From positions 57,193 to 121,192 of the forward strand of contig NZ_JAMPTM010000001.1 of assembly GCF_025403375.1 (NCBI RefSeq): a stretch of 64,000 nt of DNA. The letters run 5' to 3'. Every line of letters starts with the position of its first letter. The first letter of the stretch is position 1. The DNA comes from Frankia gtarii (lineage in GTDB: Bacteria > Actinomycetota > Actinomycetes > Frankiales > Frankiaceae). Below are positions 8,270 to 17,486 of the stretch, piece after piece. A program made the position numbers and the translations under genes. A model generated the notes under the pieces. The model was not told where the DNA came from and made no database searches. It saw only the letters and a program-made list of their open reading frames with translations.

Positions 8270-9453
8270 CCGCCCTTCCGTTGGCCGGCCTGCTCGTCGT
8301 CGGACTGGAGCAGGCTGTCGCGGCCCCGCTGGCGACGCGCCATCTGGCCGATCTGGGCGCCCGGGTCATCAAGGTCGAGCGGCCACGCGGCGGCGATTTC
8401 GCCCGTGACTACGACGACGCCTGGCACGACGCCCTCGGGGCACACTTCGCCTGGCTCAACCGAGCGAAGGAGTCGGTGACGCTGAACCTGCGCGACGCCC
8501 GGGGGGCGGGCGCGGCACAACGGCTCATCGCCCGGGCCGACGTCGTCATCCAGAACCTCGCACCGGGCGCGGCGGCCCGGCTGGGCCTCGACGCCGAGCG
8601 GCTCGTCGCCCGGTTCCCGAGCCTGGTGGCCGTCGACATCTCCGGCTACGGCGAGGACGGACCGCTGTCCCACAAGCGCGCCTACGACCTGCTCGTGCAG
8701 GCGGAGGTGGGATCGTGCGCGATCACCGGCCAGCCCGGCCGCCCGGCCAAGGCCGGCATCCCGGTCGCGGACATCGGTGCCGGGATGTACGCGCTGACGT
8801 CAGTGCTGGCGGCGCTGTACGCGCGGCGGGCCACCGGAGCCGGGTGCGCGCTGTCGGTGAGCCTCTTCGACGCGGCCGCCGAATGGATGGGGTATCCCCT
8901 CAACTTCACGATGGGCACCGGCACGGAGCAGGAGCCGAACGGGGTGAGCTCCCCCGCCGTCTCCCCCTACGGGGCCTACCCGACCGCCGACGACCAGACG
9001 GTCGTGCTGGGCACCACCAACGACGGCGAGTGGCAGCGACTGGCGACCAAGGTTCTCGGCCGTCCCGACCTGGCGGCCGACCCGACGCTGGCCGGCAACT
9101 ACGACCGGGTCCGCGAACGACCCCGCCTCGACGCGGCGATCGGCGCGTGGACCAGCACCGTCTCTCTCTCCGAGGCCCAGGCCGCGCTCGACGGCGCCGG
9201 TCTCGGCAACGCCCGCCTCAACAGCGTCGGGGACGTCATCGGACACCCGCAGCTGGCCGCCCGCGACCGCTGGCGGGAGGTGGCCTCCCCGGCCGGGCCC
9301 GTCCGCGCGCTGCTCCCCCCGCCGACGAGCCCCGGCTGGGCGCCACGGATGGACCCGATCCCGGCGCTGGGGGAACACACCGACGCCGTCCTCACCGAGC
9401 TCGGTTACTCGCCCGCGCAGATCGCGGCCTGGCGCGCGGACGGGGCCTGCTGA
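8266..9453 (+). CDS. CaiB/BaiF family III CoA-transferase
   Basis: 395 aa. Landmarks are LEQAVAAPLATRHLADLGAR, VIKVERPRGGDFARDYDD, FAWLNRAKESVTLNLR, VAVDISGYGEDGP, the catalytic aspartate in KRAYDLLVQAEVG, and HPQLAARDRWREV near the C terminus. It is a close paralogue of the protein at 19829-21073 (shared segments APLATRH, VKVER, NLAPGAAARLG, KRAYD, AARDRWR), more so than of the other family members here. Its predicted role is transfer of CoA to or from a carboxylate. It lies behind a leader peptide and opposite livG, which suggests the transporter brings in the acid that it activates. Confidence 0.9.
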   Translation: MTALPLAGLLVVGLEQAVAAPLATRHLADLGARVIKVERPRGGDFARDYDDAWHDALGAHFAWLNRAKESVTLNLRDARGAGAAQRLIARADVVIQNLAPGAAARLGLDAERLVARFPSLVAVDISGYGEDGPLSHKRAYDLLVQAEVGSCAITGQPGRPAKAGIPVADIGAGMYALTSVLAALYARRATGAGCALSVSLFDAAAEWMGYPLNFTMGTGTEQEPNGVSSPAVSPYGAYPTADDQTVVLGTTNDGEWQRLATKVLGRPDLAADPTLAGNYDRVRERPRLDAAIGAWTSTVSLSEAQAALDGAGLGNARLNSVGDVIGHPQLAARDRWREVASPAGPVRALLPPPTSPGWAPRMDPIPALGEHTDAVLTELGYSPAQIAAWRADGAC

Positions 9454-9481
9454 CACAGCGGGCGGCGCGGCGGAACGTCGA

Positions 9482-9497
9482 CCCGCCCGACGGCGGG
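9482..9497. terminator. Convergent-gene hairpin
   Basis: CCCGCC-CGAC-GGCGGG forms a short GC stem in the 56-bp space between the converging CoA-transferase (+) and acyl-CoA dehydrogenase (-). No U-tract. Confidence 0.45.
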
Positions 9498-9509
9498 CGC
9501 CTGAGCCGT

Positions 9510-11690
9510 TCAACCCCGCGGAAGACCGAGAATCCGCTCGGCGATGACGTTGAGCTGGATCTCGACGGTGCCGCCGCCGATCAGCTGCGGCGGGACGGAC
9601 AAATAGCTTTGGGTCCGCGTCCCGGCCGGGCCGTCCGCGACCGCCGCGGCCGGCCCGAACCAGCGCATCGTGCGCAGCCCGATCTCGGTCACCAGCGATC
9701 CCGCGGCGGTCTTGGCCACGCTGGACTCCGCCCCCGGTCGAAGCCCTGACAGGCTGCGCAGCGTCGACCGCAGCCCCATCGCGGCGAGGGCGTACGCCAG
9801 GGCGAAGATCGATCCCACCTCGCGCGTGACGTCCTGCGGCGCGGCGGCGAGCTCCACGGAGGCGGCCAGGTCGATCAGACCGGGCGGCACCTTCAGCATC
9901 CCGCTGATGCTGACCCGCTCGTTGCCCAGTGTCGTGCGGGCCAGCGCCCAGCCCTGGTTGACCTCGCCGACCAGCCGTCCGTCCGGGACGAAGACGTCGG
10001 TGAGGAACACCTCGTTGAACAGGTAGCCACCATTGGCCTCGCGCAGCGGCCGGATCTCGAGCCCGGGTGCGGCCATGTCGACGAGGAAATAGGAGATGCC
10101 CTTGTGCTTGGGCCGGTCCGGGTCGGTACGGGCCAGGCAGATGCCGTACTCCGCCTCGAGTGCGTTGGAGGTCCAGACCTTCTGGCCGTTCAGTCGCCAG
10201 CCACCCTCGACCTTCTCCGCCCGCGTCGACAGCGATGCCAGGTCCGAGCCCGCCCCCGGCTCGCTGAACAGCTGACACCACCGGATGTCGCCGCGCAGCG
10301 TCGCCGGGGCGAAGAACTCCTTCTGTTCCTCGCTGCCGTTGGCGAGGATGGTCGGCAGCGCCCAGTCCCCGATGGTCAGCCTGGGCTGCTCGACCCCGGC
10401 CTTCTCGTACTCCTGCGCGATGACGAGCTGCTCGACCGGGCTGGCGTCGATCCCGTAGGGCTTCGGGTAGTGCGGCACCACAAGACCCTCGGCGGCGAGC
10501 CGCTCGCGTCGGCCGCGCTCGTCCGGCACCGTGGCGACCTCGGCCAGCACGCCGGCGATCCGGGCCCGGAAGGCCGGGTCCTCCTCTGCCAGCTCGACCC
10601 GGAAGTCCCGGCTGCCGGTGCGGACGAGCTGGCCGAGTCGCCGCTGCCATCCGCTGGTCGGGCCGAGCAGGTTCTCCAGGGTCATCGCCCGGCGCCAGTA
10701 GAGGTGGGTGTCGTGTTCCCAGGTATAACCGATGCCGCCGAGCAGGGTGACGGTCTGCAGGCCGATCTCGGTCGCCGTCGGCAGGCACGTCACCGCCGCG
10801 GCGGCCGCAGCCAACGCGAGCTGCTCATCACCGTCCCCGACCGCCCGGGCGGCGTCCCAGGCAGCGGCCGACATCGCCTCGACGTCGATGAACATCCGCG
10901 CGCACTTGTGCTTGACGGCCTGAAACGAGCCGACCGTCCGGCCGAACTGCTCACGGACCTTGACGTAGTCGACGCCGGTGGTCACCAACCAGCGGGCCAA
11001 CCCGACCGCCTCCGCGGCGAACAGCACGGCGGCCATGGCGCGGACCTGCTCGGTGGTGGCGGTGAGCACCTGGTCGACGGCGACGCCGACGGCGGTCAAC
11101 GTCACCCTCCCGACCGCGCGGGTGTGATCGACCGGCGCCCCGGCGGCCGCCTCGACGCCGGCCCCGGGCTGCACGGCGAACCAGACCTGGCCACCGTCCT
11201 CCGTCGTCGCACCCAGAATCAGCAGCTCGGCACCCGGGGCGCCGAGCACCGGTCCGGTGGTGCCGTTGACCGTGTAGCCCCCGCCGGGCACCGAGGTCGC
11301 GACGAGACCGTCGGTGGTCACGGCCGTCGCGCCGATGCCACCGGCGGCCAGCGCAGGCAGGCTGCGCCCGCACAGCGCCTCGTCGCCGTGGCGCGCCAGC
11401 ACCGCGCTGGTCAGCACGCTGGCCAGCAGCGGGCCGGGCAGCAGACCCCGGGCGGTCTCCTCGACCACCACGGCAAGCGCGATGAACCCGGACCCGGCCC
11501 CGCCGTATTCCGCCGGCAGGTGCAGCGACGTCAGTCCCTGCTCGACGAGCTGCGGCCAGTATCCGGGCGCCGTTCCCCGGGCCCAGTTCGCCAGGCCCGC
11601 CCGAACCTCGTCCGATGGGGCGTAGCGGGACACGAACCCCCGCACCGAGTCGCTCAGCGCGTGATGGTCCTCGTCAAGACCGATGGACAC
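9510..11690 (-). CDS. Double-length acyl-CoA dehydrogenase (FadE34-like fusion)
   Basis: 726 aa holding two acyl-CoA dehydrogenase modules in one chain: residues about 1-365 and 375-726. Module 1 shows LHLPAEYGGAG, the C-terminal helix bundle and LLGGIGYTWEHDTHLYWRR. Module 2 shows FSEPGAGSDLASL, WTSNALEAEYGICLARTDP and GGGTVEIQLNVIAERILGL. The architecture matches mycobacterial FadE34-type enzymes, which replace an alpha2beta2 heteromer and oxidise bulky (steroid side-chain) acyl-CoAs with FAD. The IYEGT-type glutamate position of module 2 reads Gly, so catalysis may rest on another residue or on one module only. GTG start at 11690 with GGGAG eight bases upstream. Last gene of the 14857-9510 operon. 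Confidence 0.88.
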   Translation of the reverse strand: MSIGLDEDHHALSDSVRGFVSRYAPSDEVRAGLANWARGTAPGYWPQLVEQGLTSLHLPAEYGGAGSGFIALAVVVEETARGLLPGPLLASVLTSAVLARHGDEALCGRSLPALAAGGIGATAVTTDGLVATSVPGGGYTVNGTTGPVLGAPGAELLILGATTEDGGQVWFAVQPGAGVEAAAGAPVDHTRAVGRVTLTAVGVAVDQVLTATTEQVRAMAAVLFAAEAVGLARWLVTTGVDYVKVREQFGRTVGSFQAVKHKCARMFIDVEAMSAAAWDAARAVGDGDEQLALAAAAAAVTCLPTATEIGLQTVTLLGGIGYTWEHDTHLYWRRAMTLENLLGPTSGWQRRLGQLVRTGSRDFRVELAEEDPAFRARIAGVLAEVATVPDERGRRERLAAEGLVVPHYPKPYGIDASPVEQLVIAQEYEKAGVEQPRLTIGDWALPTILANGSEEQKEFFAPATLRGDIRWCQLFSEPGAGSDLASLSTRAEKVEGGWRLNGQKVWTSNALEAEYGICLARTDPDRPKHKGISYFLVDMAAPGLEIRPLREANGGYLFNEVFLTDVFVPDGRLVGEVNQGWALARTTLGNERVSISGMLKVPPGLIDLAASVELAAAPQDVTREVGSIFALAYALAAMGLRSTLRSLSGLRPGAESSVAKTAAGSLVTEIGLRTMRWFGPAAAVADGPAGTRTQSYLSVPPQLIGGGTVEIQLNVIAERILGLPRG

Positions 11691-11777
11691 GTCTGCTGCT
11701 CCCTGTGGTTCACGGTCGAACGTAGCTCACCGTCAAACAATGATGATCATGGTCATGCCGGCGGAGGCGGAGGCGGC

Positions 11778-12641
11778 TCAGGAGCCGATCCCGAGTACCT
11801 TCCGCGCGTTCTCGTGCAGGAACCTGGACCAGACGTGATCGCGGAACGGCACGTCCTGCATCTCCTTCATGATCCGTTCAAGAGACAGGCCCATCGGGAA
11901 GTAGCCGCCATAGATGACTTTGTCCGCGCCGCGGGTGTTGGCGTAGTCAATGATCGCCTTCGGGTAGTGCTTGGGCGCGAAGGCGGACGTGGAGTAGTAC
12001 AGGTTCGGCCACTTGAGCAGAAGCTTCACCGCGAGGTCGGTCCACGGCTCGCAGCCGTGGCGGGTCACGAACACCAGGTCGGGGAAGTCGAACATCACCT
12101 GGTCGATCAGTTCCACCCGCTGCGGCGCGAACGGCAGCCGCGGCCCCGGCACCCCGGCGCACACGAAGATCGGGATGCCGAGTTCCACGCACTTGGCGTA
12201 GATCGGATACATCTTCTCGCCGTTGATCGCGACCTGGGGAAAGGTGCCGGCGGGAAAGACGTCGGCCGCTCTGATCCCGAACTTCTCGTGGTCCTCGACC
12301 AACCGGCGCACCGACCCCATCACGTCAGAAGGGTCGGTGACCGAGCTTCCGGCCACGAAGCGGTCGGGGAAGGTCGCCAGCGCGCGCTGGGACGCCTCAC
12401 CGCGGCACCCGATCAGCGCATACTCAATGTTGAACCGGTCCATCTCACGCAGCGTCACGCTCACCGGATCATCGGTGGGGAGATCGTGCGGAACACCCTT
12501 GAACATGTACTGCGCGGGGAACTCGAACGCCTTCGACTCGGAATCCTTGAGCTGACGCCGGATGAAGTCATACTGCGACGAGTCCGGCGAGGGGAACGAA
12601 ATCATCGTGTCAACGACGGGCGTCCCCATCGGGAAAACCAT
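11778..12641 (-). CDS. Amidohydrolase-2-like protein lacking usual metal ligands
   Basis: 287 aa, related to the TIM-barrel amidohydrolase/decarboxylase family widespread in mycobacteria and Frankia. Landmarks are PVVDTMISFPS at the N terminus, LPFAPQRVELIDQVMFDFPD, VTRHGCEPW and FLHENARKVLGI at the end. The N-terminal HxH metal motif is replaced by DTM, and the late SDYPH-type aspartate site reads GGYFP; only the mid-barrel His is kept. It may therefore be metal-free, a lyase, or non-catalytic. ATG 12641 is preceded by GGAGGG. Located 87 bases upstream of the fused FadE and 37 bases behind the ligase remnant in the same operon. Confidence 0.75.
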   Translation of the reverse strand: MVFPMGTPVVDTMISFPSPDSSQYDFIRRQLKDSESKAFEFPAQYMFKGVPHDLPTDDPVSVTLREMDRFNIEYALIGCRGEASQRALATFPDRFVAGSSVTDPSDVMGSVRRLVEDHEKFGIRAADVFPAGTFPQVAINGEKMYPIYAKCVELGIPIFVCAGVPGPRLPFAPQRVELIDQVMFDFPDLVFVTRHGCEPWTDLAVKLLLKWPNLYYSTSAFAPKHYPKAIIDYANTRGADKVIYGGYFPMGLSLERIMKEMQDVPFRDHVWSRFLHENARKVLGIGS

Positions 12642-12678
12642 TCTGTCTGCCCTCCGCCGTTCGTCAGGGAGCCGGCGC

Positions 12679-12804
12679 TCAGATCGTCGGCGCCGGCGAC
12701 AGGTACTCCTGGCGGAGCCTGCCCTTGGCGGGCTTGCCGGTGGGCATGCGCGGCAGTTCGTCCCGGAAGTCCACCACCCGCGGTGACACGAGCTGGGGCG
12801 ATGG
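12679..12804 (-). pseudogene. Remnant: C-terminal end of an acyl-CoA ligase
   Basis: Directly after the thiolase stop codon, and in the same reading frame, 41 codons read like the end of an AMP-forming acyl-CoA synthetase. They include VVDFRDELPRMPTGKPAKGRLR, the A10 motif with its catalytic lysine in PTGK, then a TGA at 12679. No start codon, binding site or adenylation core is present. This is the stump of a deleted ligase gene, probably left when the thiolase region was joined to it. Confidence 0.75.
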
Positions 12805-14016
12805 TCAGCCGACCCGCTCGAAGATCGCGGCGATGCCCTGCCCGCCCCCGATGCACAGCGTCTCCAGTCCGTACCTGGCGTCCCGCCGCTGCATCTCCCG
12901 CAGCAGGGTCGCGAGAATCCGGCCGCCGGTCGCCGCGACCGGATGTCCCAGCGAGATCCCCGAGCCGTTGACGTTGAAGCGTTCCCAGTCCGAGCCGGCG
13001 AAGCCCCACTCCCGGGTGCAGGCGAGCACCTGTGCCGCGAACGCCTCGTTGAGTTCGATCAGATCCATGTCCGCCAGCTTCAGCCCGGCGCGTTTCAACG
13101 CCTTGTCGACCGCCGGCACCGGGCCGATGCCCATCCGGGCGGGTTCGACTCCGGCCACGGCCCAGCTCACCAGGCGGGCGAGGGGGCGCAGGCCGAGACG
13201 TTCCGCTTCGGCGGGGTGGGTGACGATGCAGGCCGACGCACCGTCGTTCTGACCACTGGCGTTTCCGGCGGTCACCGTCGACTGCGGGTCGGAGCGGCTC
13301 ATGATCGGGCGCAACGCCGCGAGGGTGGCCAGGCTGGTGTCGGCCCGCGGATGCTCGTCGATGTCCACGGCGACGGCGCCCTTGCGGTGCGCAACCAGCA
13401 CCGGAATGATCTCGTCGGCGAAACGCGCGGTCTGCTGGGCCGCCAGGGCCCGCTGATGCGAGCGGAAGGCGAGTTCGTCCTGCTCCGTACGGGAGATCCC
13501 GTACTCCCGTCGGAGGTTCTCCGCGGTCTCGATCATCCCCCCTGGGACGGGAAACCGTTCCCCGCCCGCGGTGACCCGGCCGCGGGCGAGGGAGTCGTGC
13601 AGCGTGAGCTCGCCGTTGTTCGGTCCCCACCGCAGGGTGGTCGAGTAGAAGGCGGCGTTGCTCATGCTCTCCGCGCCCCCGGCGACGACCACGTCCGCGA
13701 CACCCGTCTGGACCTGCATCGCCGCCGTGACCACGGCCTGGACCCCGGAACCACACCTGCGGTCCAGCTGCAGACCCGGGACCTCGATCCCCAGACCAGC
13801 GTCGAGCGCGACCACCCGCCCCAGGGCCGGCGCGTCCATGCTCGGGTAGCACGAACCGAACAGGACGTCGTCGACATCCGGTCCCGTCAGGCCGGTACGG
13901 TCCAGCAGACCACGCACGACCGCCGCACCCAGGGCCTGCGCACTCATCGTCCGCAGAGCGCCGCCGTAGCGCCCGACCGCGGTCCGAACGGGCTCACAGA
14001 TCACCGCTTCGCGCAT
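12805..14016 (-). CDS. Thiolase (acetyl-CoA acyltransferase)
   Basis: 403 aa of normal length. The nucleophile cysteine lies in LDRRCGSGVQAV (about residue 88), the first conserved motif ELNEAFAAQ in the C-terminal half, the histidine in SLGHPVAATG and the second cysteine in CIGGGQG; all are intact. It cleaves a 3-oxoacyl-CoA to acetyl- or propionyl-CoA at the end of beta-oxidation. ATG 14016 has GGGGAG upstream. It follows the SDR by 79 bases in the same operon, giving the dehydrogenation-thiolysis pair of a beta-oxidation round. The stop codon abuts a ligase remnant. Confidence 0.92.
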   Translation of the reverse strand: MREAVICEPVRTAVGRYGGALRTMSAQALGAAVVRGLLDRTGLTGPDVDDVLFGSCYPSMDAPALGRVVALDAGLGIEVPGLQLDRRCGSGVQAVVTAAMQVQTGVADVVVAGGAESMSNAAFYSTTLRWGPNNGELTLHDSLARGRVTAGGERFPVPGGMIETAENLRREYGISRTEQDELAFRSHQRALAAQQTARFADEIIPVLVAHRKGAVAVDIDEHPRADTSLATLAALRPIMSRSDPQSTVTAGNASGQNDGASACIVTHPAEAERLGLRPLARLVSWAVAGVEPARMGIGPVPAVDKALKRAGLKLADMDLIELNEAFAAQVLACTREWGFAGSDWERFNVNGSGISLGHPVAATGGRILATLLREMQRRDARYGLETLCIGGGQGIAAIFERVG

Positions 14017-14028
14017 GTTCCACTCCCC

Positions 14029-14056
14029 ACCTTGCCGACATCACCTTGCCGACATC
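14029..14056. repeat. 14-bp tandem duplication
   Basis: ACCTTGCCGACATC is present twice in tandem in the spacer between the SDR stop and the thiolase start. It encodes nothing evident. Confidence 0.85.
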
Positions 14057-14095
14057 GCTCGGCGTCACCTTTCGTACGGGCGCTGCGACCGGCGA

Positions 14096-14857
14096 TCAGG
14101 CCTTCGGACCCCCGGCCACGTAGATCACCTGCCCGGACACGTAACCCGCGCCCTCGCTGACGAGGAACGAGACCGTGTGCGCGATGTCCTCGGGCTGGCC
14201 GACGCGGGCCACCGGGATCTGCGCGGCCCGCGCCGTGACGTACTCGTCCCACTCGAGGCCCAGTCGGGCGGCGGTCTCCCTCGTCATGTCCGAGACGATG
14301 AAACCGGGCGCCACGGCGTTCGCGGTGATCCCGAACCGGCCGAGTTCGATCGCGATGGTCTTGGTGAAACCCTGCAGGCCGGCCTTGGCCGCGGCGTAGT
14401 TCGCCTGCCCCCGGTTACCCAGCGCCGAGGTGCTCGACAGGTTCACGACCCGGCCCCAGCCCGCGTCCACCATGTGCTTCTGCACCTGCTTCGTCATCAG
14501 GAACGCGCCGCGCAGGTGCACCGCCAGCACCGTTTCCCAGTCGGACCCGGTCATCCTGAACAGCAGGTTGTCCCGCGTCACCCCGGCGTTGTTGACCAGC
14601 ACGGTGGGCGGGCCGAGCTCCTGGACCACCTGGTCGACCGCGGCCGACACCCGCGCCTCGTCGCTCACATCCACCCCGACAGCGACGGCTTCGCCGCCCG
14701 CGGCGACGATGGCCTCGGCGGTCGCCTTGGACGCGGACTCCTCGAGGTCCAGCAGGGCGACGCGCAGACCGTCGGCGGCCAGTCGGCGCGCGGTCGCGGC
14801 GCCGATTCCCCGGGCCGCCCCGGTCACGATCGCCACGCGACGGGGAGAGTCAGTCAT
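14096..14857 (-). CDS. SDR oxidoreductase (FabG-like 3-oxoacyl reductase/3-hydroxyacyl-CoA dehydrogenase)
   Basis: 253 aa. It has TGAARGIGAATA for the cofactor, NNAG, a catalytic Ser in VVNLSSTSALG, and YAAAK in ANYAAAKAGLQG, with the usual C-terminal VSGQVIYVAGG. The aspartate in LLDLEES at the end of beta-2 suggests NAD(H). In this operon it probably forms the 3-oxo group cleaved by the thiolase. The strong GGAGGAG before ATG 14857 and the AT box about 90 bp further upstream mark the operon start. Confidence 0.9.
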   Translation of the reverse strand: MTDSPRRVAIVTGAARGIGAATARRLAADGLRVALLDLEESASKATAEAIVAAGGEAVAVGVDVSDEARVSAAVDQVVQELGPPTVLVNNAGVTRDNLLFRMTGSDWETVLAVHLRGAFLMTKQVQKHMVDAGWGRVVNLSSTSALGNRGQANYAAAKAGLQGFTKTIAIELGRFGITANAVAPGFIVSDMTRETAARLGLEWDEYVTARAAQIPVARVGQPEDIAHTVSFLVSEGAGYVSGQVIYVAGGPKA

Positions 14858-14943
14858 CAGGGTCTCCTCCAGAGGACGAACTGAGCTGAGAGCTGGAGCT
14901 CCCAGGCCCGGGGCATCCCTGCTCTCGAACGCCTGGAAGCCAG

Positions 14944-14964
14944 ATGCATAAAATATACATAACC
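14944..14964 (-). promoter_or_regulatory. AT-rich box upstream of the SDR-thiolase-FadE operon
   Basis: An AT-rich 21-bp patch containing ATAAAATATACATAACC lies about 90 bp upstream of the SDR start. On the coding strand it reads GGTTATGTATATTTTATG. It is less symmetric than the other boxes but has the same composition and relative position. Confidence 0.45.
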
Positions 14965-15032
14965 GACGGTCTCGCGCCAGAGATCCACGGCTCCCTGTGG
15001 TTCCCGTCCCGGTGGCCTCGACCAGGTCCCGA

Positions 15033-15461
15033 TCAGCCAGCCGGGCGGCTGAACCAGGGCTCCGCGACGCGACGGTCGGAGAAACGCCAGCCCTCGGGGG
15101 CGCGGGCGAAGGTGTCGAGGTACAGCAGCCCGGAGAAGAACACCGGGCTGTCCTCGCCCTGCGGCTCCATCGAGACGTGGCAGATGCTGCGGGCCGTCGC
15201 GGTGTCCCCGGCCAGCGTGATCGCGCTGGTGGCCACCTGGTGCTGGCTCATCTTCAGCGGCGACATCGCCCCGGCGATGTAGTCGAGAACGGACTTGCGG
15301 TCGCCGGCCGGGCCACCGGTGGCCGTGTAGTCGAGAGTGCCGTCCGAGGTGAAGAGCGCGACGGCGTCGTCGAAGCTTCGGGTGTCGATGGCGTGGCTGT
15401 ACCGCGAGATGAGCTCCTGGATCTCCAGCCGGTCTGAAATCTGTTCGAGGGACAGCGTCAT
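15033..15461 (-). CDS. SnoaL-like / NTF2-fold protein
   Basis: 142 aa beginning RLEIQELISRYSHAIDTRSFDDAVALFTSDG, which is the standard opening of SnoaL_4-type NTF2-fold proteins. Tyr21, Asp26 and Asp30-region residues line the pocket in this family. Members act as small hydratases, isomerases or dehydratases, or simply bind ligands. It ends the 19696-15033 operon behind a Baeyer-Villiger monooxygenase, so it may process or isomerise that product. AAAGGA precedes ATG 15461. Confidence 0.8.
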   Translation of the reverse strand: MTLSLEQISDRLEIQELISRYSHAIDTRSFDDAVALFTSDGTLDYTATGGPAGDRKSVLDYIAGAMSPLKMSQHQVATSAITLAGDTATARSICHVSMEPQGEDSPVFFSGLLYLDTFARAPEGWRFSDRRVAEPWFSRPAG

Positions 15462-15534
15462 GACGATCCTTTCTCGAGGAGTGTGCGGGGCCGGCGCTCG
15501 CCGAGCGCGGCCGTCATGATGGGGGCCGCGCCGG

Positions 15535-17481
15535 TCAGACGAAGTCGTAGTCGTCAGCGTTCGGGGTCCGGGTCAGTCGCCAGTACTCGTGAAGATTGAA
15601 CGGCCAGTTCTGGGCGATGCGGCCGCGCTCGTTGCGATACCAGGTATTCACCGTGGAGACGCCCCAGGCGCGCTGGTCGGTCGCCTCGTCCACACGCTTG
15701 TTGTAGTCGTCGTGGACCGTCTTCCTGACGTCCATCGCCTGCCGGTGGTGCTCGTGGAGAAGCCGCACGCACTCCGTGATGTAGCGCGTCCCGCATTCCG
15801 AGAAATAAGTGATGGAGCCGTTGACGACGATGTTGGTGTTCGGCCCGTACAGCAGGAAGAGATTGGGGAATCCGGGGACGGTCAGGCCGAGATACGCCCG
15901 GGCGTCGCCGTCCCAGGTCCCGTGCAGATCGGCGCCGCCGGGGCCGATCACGCGCATCGGCGTCAGGAACCTGGAAGCCTGGAAGCCGGTGCCATAGACG
16001 ATCACGTCGTAGCCGAGGTCGCGGCCGTCCTCCATCCGGAGGCCGTCCCCCGTGATCTCGGCGATCGGGGCCGTCTCGAGGGTGACGTCCGGGCGCTGCA
16101 GGGTCCGGGCGTAGGACCCGTTGTCCACAATCATGCGCTTCGAGCCGAAGGGATACGTGGGCAGCACCTTCGCCCGCAGCTCGGGATCGGGGAACATCAG
16201 CTCGTAGTACCCGGCCAGCATCTGGCGCAGCGTGTCGTTCGCCGCGCTGACCGATCCGGAGGAGATGTCCCAGTCGGGGTCGACGACCGCCAGCGGCAGC
16301 ATCCCCTCCTGGAGCCGGGCGAAGACGGCGAGCCGGTCCCACCGGGCGAACTCGGGTACGTGGCGCAGCAGCCACTCGAGGCTGACCGGCAGATCGTCCT
16401 GATAGTTCGCCACCGGAAGAAGCCATGCCGGCGTCCGCTGGTGGATGGTGAGGTGCCCGGCACGTTCCGCAAGCCAGGGGATGAACTGCACGGCGCTCGC
16501 ACCGGTGCCGATCACGGCCACCCGCTTGCCGGTGAGATCGACGTCGTGATCCCACCGGGCCGAGTGGAACGACTGTCCGCGGAAGCTGTCGATTCCCGCG
16601 ATGTTCGGCATGCTGGGCCGGTTGAGTTGGCCGACCGCGCTGACGACCGCGTTCGCCTCGACTGACCGCTCGACGCCGGCGCCGTCGCGGACCTTCAGGA
16701 CCCAGATTCGCCGGCTGTCATCCCAGCGGGCCTCGAGTACCTCGGTCTGGAAGCTGATGGCGTCCCGGACGCCGAACTCCTCGACGCAGGTGCGGAAATA
16801 GTCGTGGAGGACGGGTTGCGGCGAATTGAACTGCGGCCAGTGACAACTCTGCGCGAAGGAGTAGCTGTAGAGGTGGTTCTGCACATCGACCCGGCAGCCG
16901 GGATAGTCGTTCTCCAGCCAGGTCCCGCCGACGTCGTCGTTCTTCTCGAAGACGTGGACCCGAGCGCCGGCCTGGGACAGCCGGTGTGCGGCGAGTATGC
17001 CGGACATGCCGGCGCCGATGACGGCGACGGTGAACGCACCGTCGGTCGCGGTCTCGTCGATGCGCCAGGTCGGCGCCCGTAGGTCGACGCCACCGAGGGC
17101 GAGCTCCTCCGCCAGCAGGGCCAGGTGGTCGTCGCCGACCGGGTGACCGGCGACGAACTCGACGAGCTGGCGCAGCCGGGTCTGGTCGGGGGCCGGCGCC
17201 GCCACGCAGCCGGCGTCACGGAAGCGGATGAGGGCCTCGGCGGCCAGCTTCCGGGCGAGTTCGAGCTGCGCGTCGGAGTAGCCGGCCTCCGGCGGTGCCG
17301 GCGCGTGCGTCACCTCGGGACGTAGATCCTCTCGTAACAGATCGTAGTCACCCGTGAGGTGCGCGACGGCGGCGAGGAGGGGGGCGACGAGCACGCCGTT
17401 CGTGGCGGCCCGGATGGTCTCGTCGTCATCGGTGATGGTCTGCCGGTCGAAGTCCAGCTGCATGGCTGGAAAGGGTGACAT
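15535..17481 (-). CDS. Flavin-containing Baeyer-Villiger monooxygenase, long (HAPMO-like) type
   Basis: 648 aa from ATG 17481. Residues about 1-150 form an extra N-terminal domain, as in 4-hydroxyacetophenone-type enzymes. Next come the FAD-binding VAVIGAGMSGILAAHRL, GGTWLENDYPGCRVD, the Baeyer-Villiger fingerprint FRGQSFHSARWDHDV, and the NADPH-binding RVAVIGTGASAVQFIPWL. It should insert oxygen next to a ketone to give an ester or lactone. An upstream GTG at 17556 is possible, but paired operator-like dyads occupy that stretch, so 17481 (or ATG 17463) is preferred. It shares its operon with an LLM-type enzyme and an alcohol dehydrogenase that could supply the ketone. Confidence 0.9.
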   Translation of the reverse strand: MSPFPAMQLDFDRQTITDDDETIRAATNGVLVAPLLAAVAHLTGDYDLLREDLRPEVTHAPAPPEAGYSDAQLELARKLAAEALIRFRDAGCVAAPAPDQTRLRQLVEFVAGHPVGDDHLALLAEELALGGVDLRAPTWRIDETATDGAFTVAVIGAGMSGILAAHRLSQAGARVHVFEKNDDVGGTWLENDYPGCRVDVQNHLYSYSFAQSCHWPQFNSPQPVLHDYFRTCVEEFGVRDAISFQTEVLEARWDDSRRIWVLKVRDGAGVERSVEANAVVSAVGQLNRPSMPNIAGIDSFRGQSFHSARWDHDVDLTGKRVAVIGTGASAVQFIPWLAERAGHLTIHQRTPAWLLPVANYQDDLPVSLEWLLRHVPEFARWDRLAVFARLQEGMLPLAVVDPDWDISSGSVSAANDTLRQMLAGYYELMFPDPELRAKVLPTYPFGSKRMIVDNGSYARTLQRPDVTLETAPIAEITGDGLRMEDGRDLGYDVIVYGTGFQASRFLTPMRVIGPGGADLHGTWDGDARAYLGLTVPGFPNLFLLYGPNTNIVVNGSITYFSECGTRYITECVRLLHEHHRQAMDVRKTVHDDYNKRVDEATDQRAWGVSTVNTWYRNERGRIAQNWPFNLHEYWRLTRTPNADDYDFV

Positions 17482-17486
17482 AACCT

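Noticed and set aside
11700..11777. ATGATGATCATGGTCAT upstream of the fused FadE as another regulatory palindrome
   Set aside because: Short, in mid-operon, and unlike the AT boxes; symmetry is limited to ATGATCAT.
9510..14016. Long reading frames opposite real genes, for example a 955-codon frame on the plus strand
   Set aside because: They arise from GC-rich codon bias; their products are Arg/Gly/Pro-rich, show no motifs and lie fully antisense to well-supported genes.
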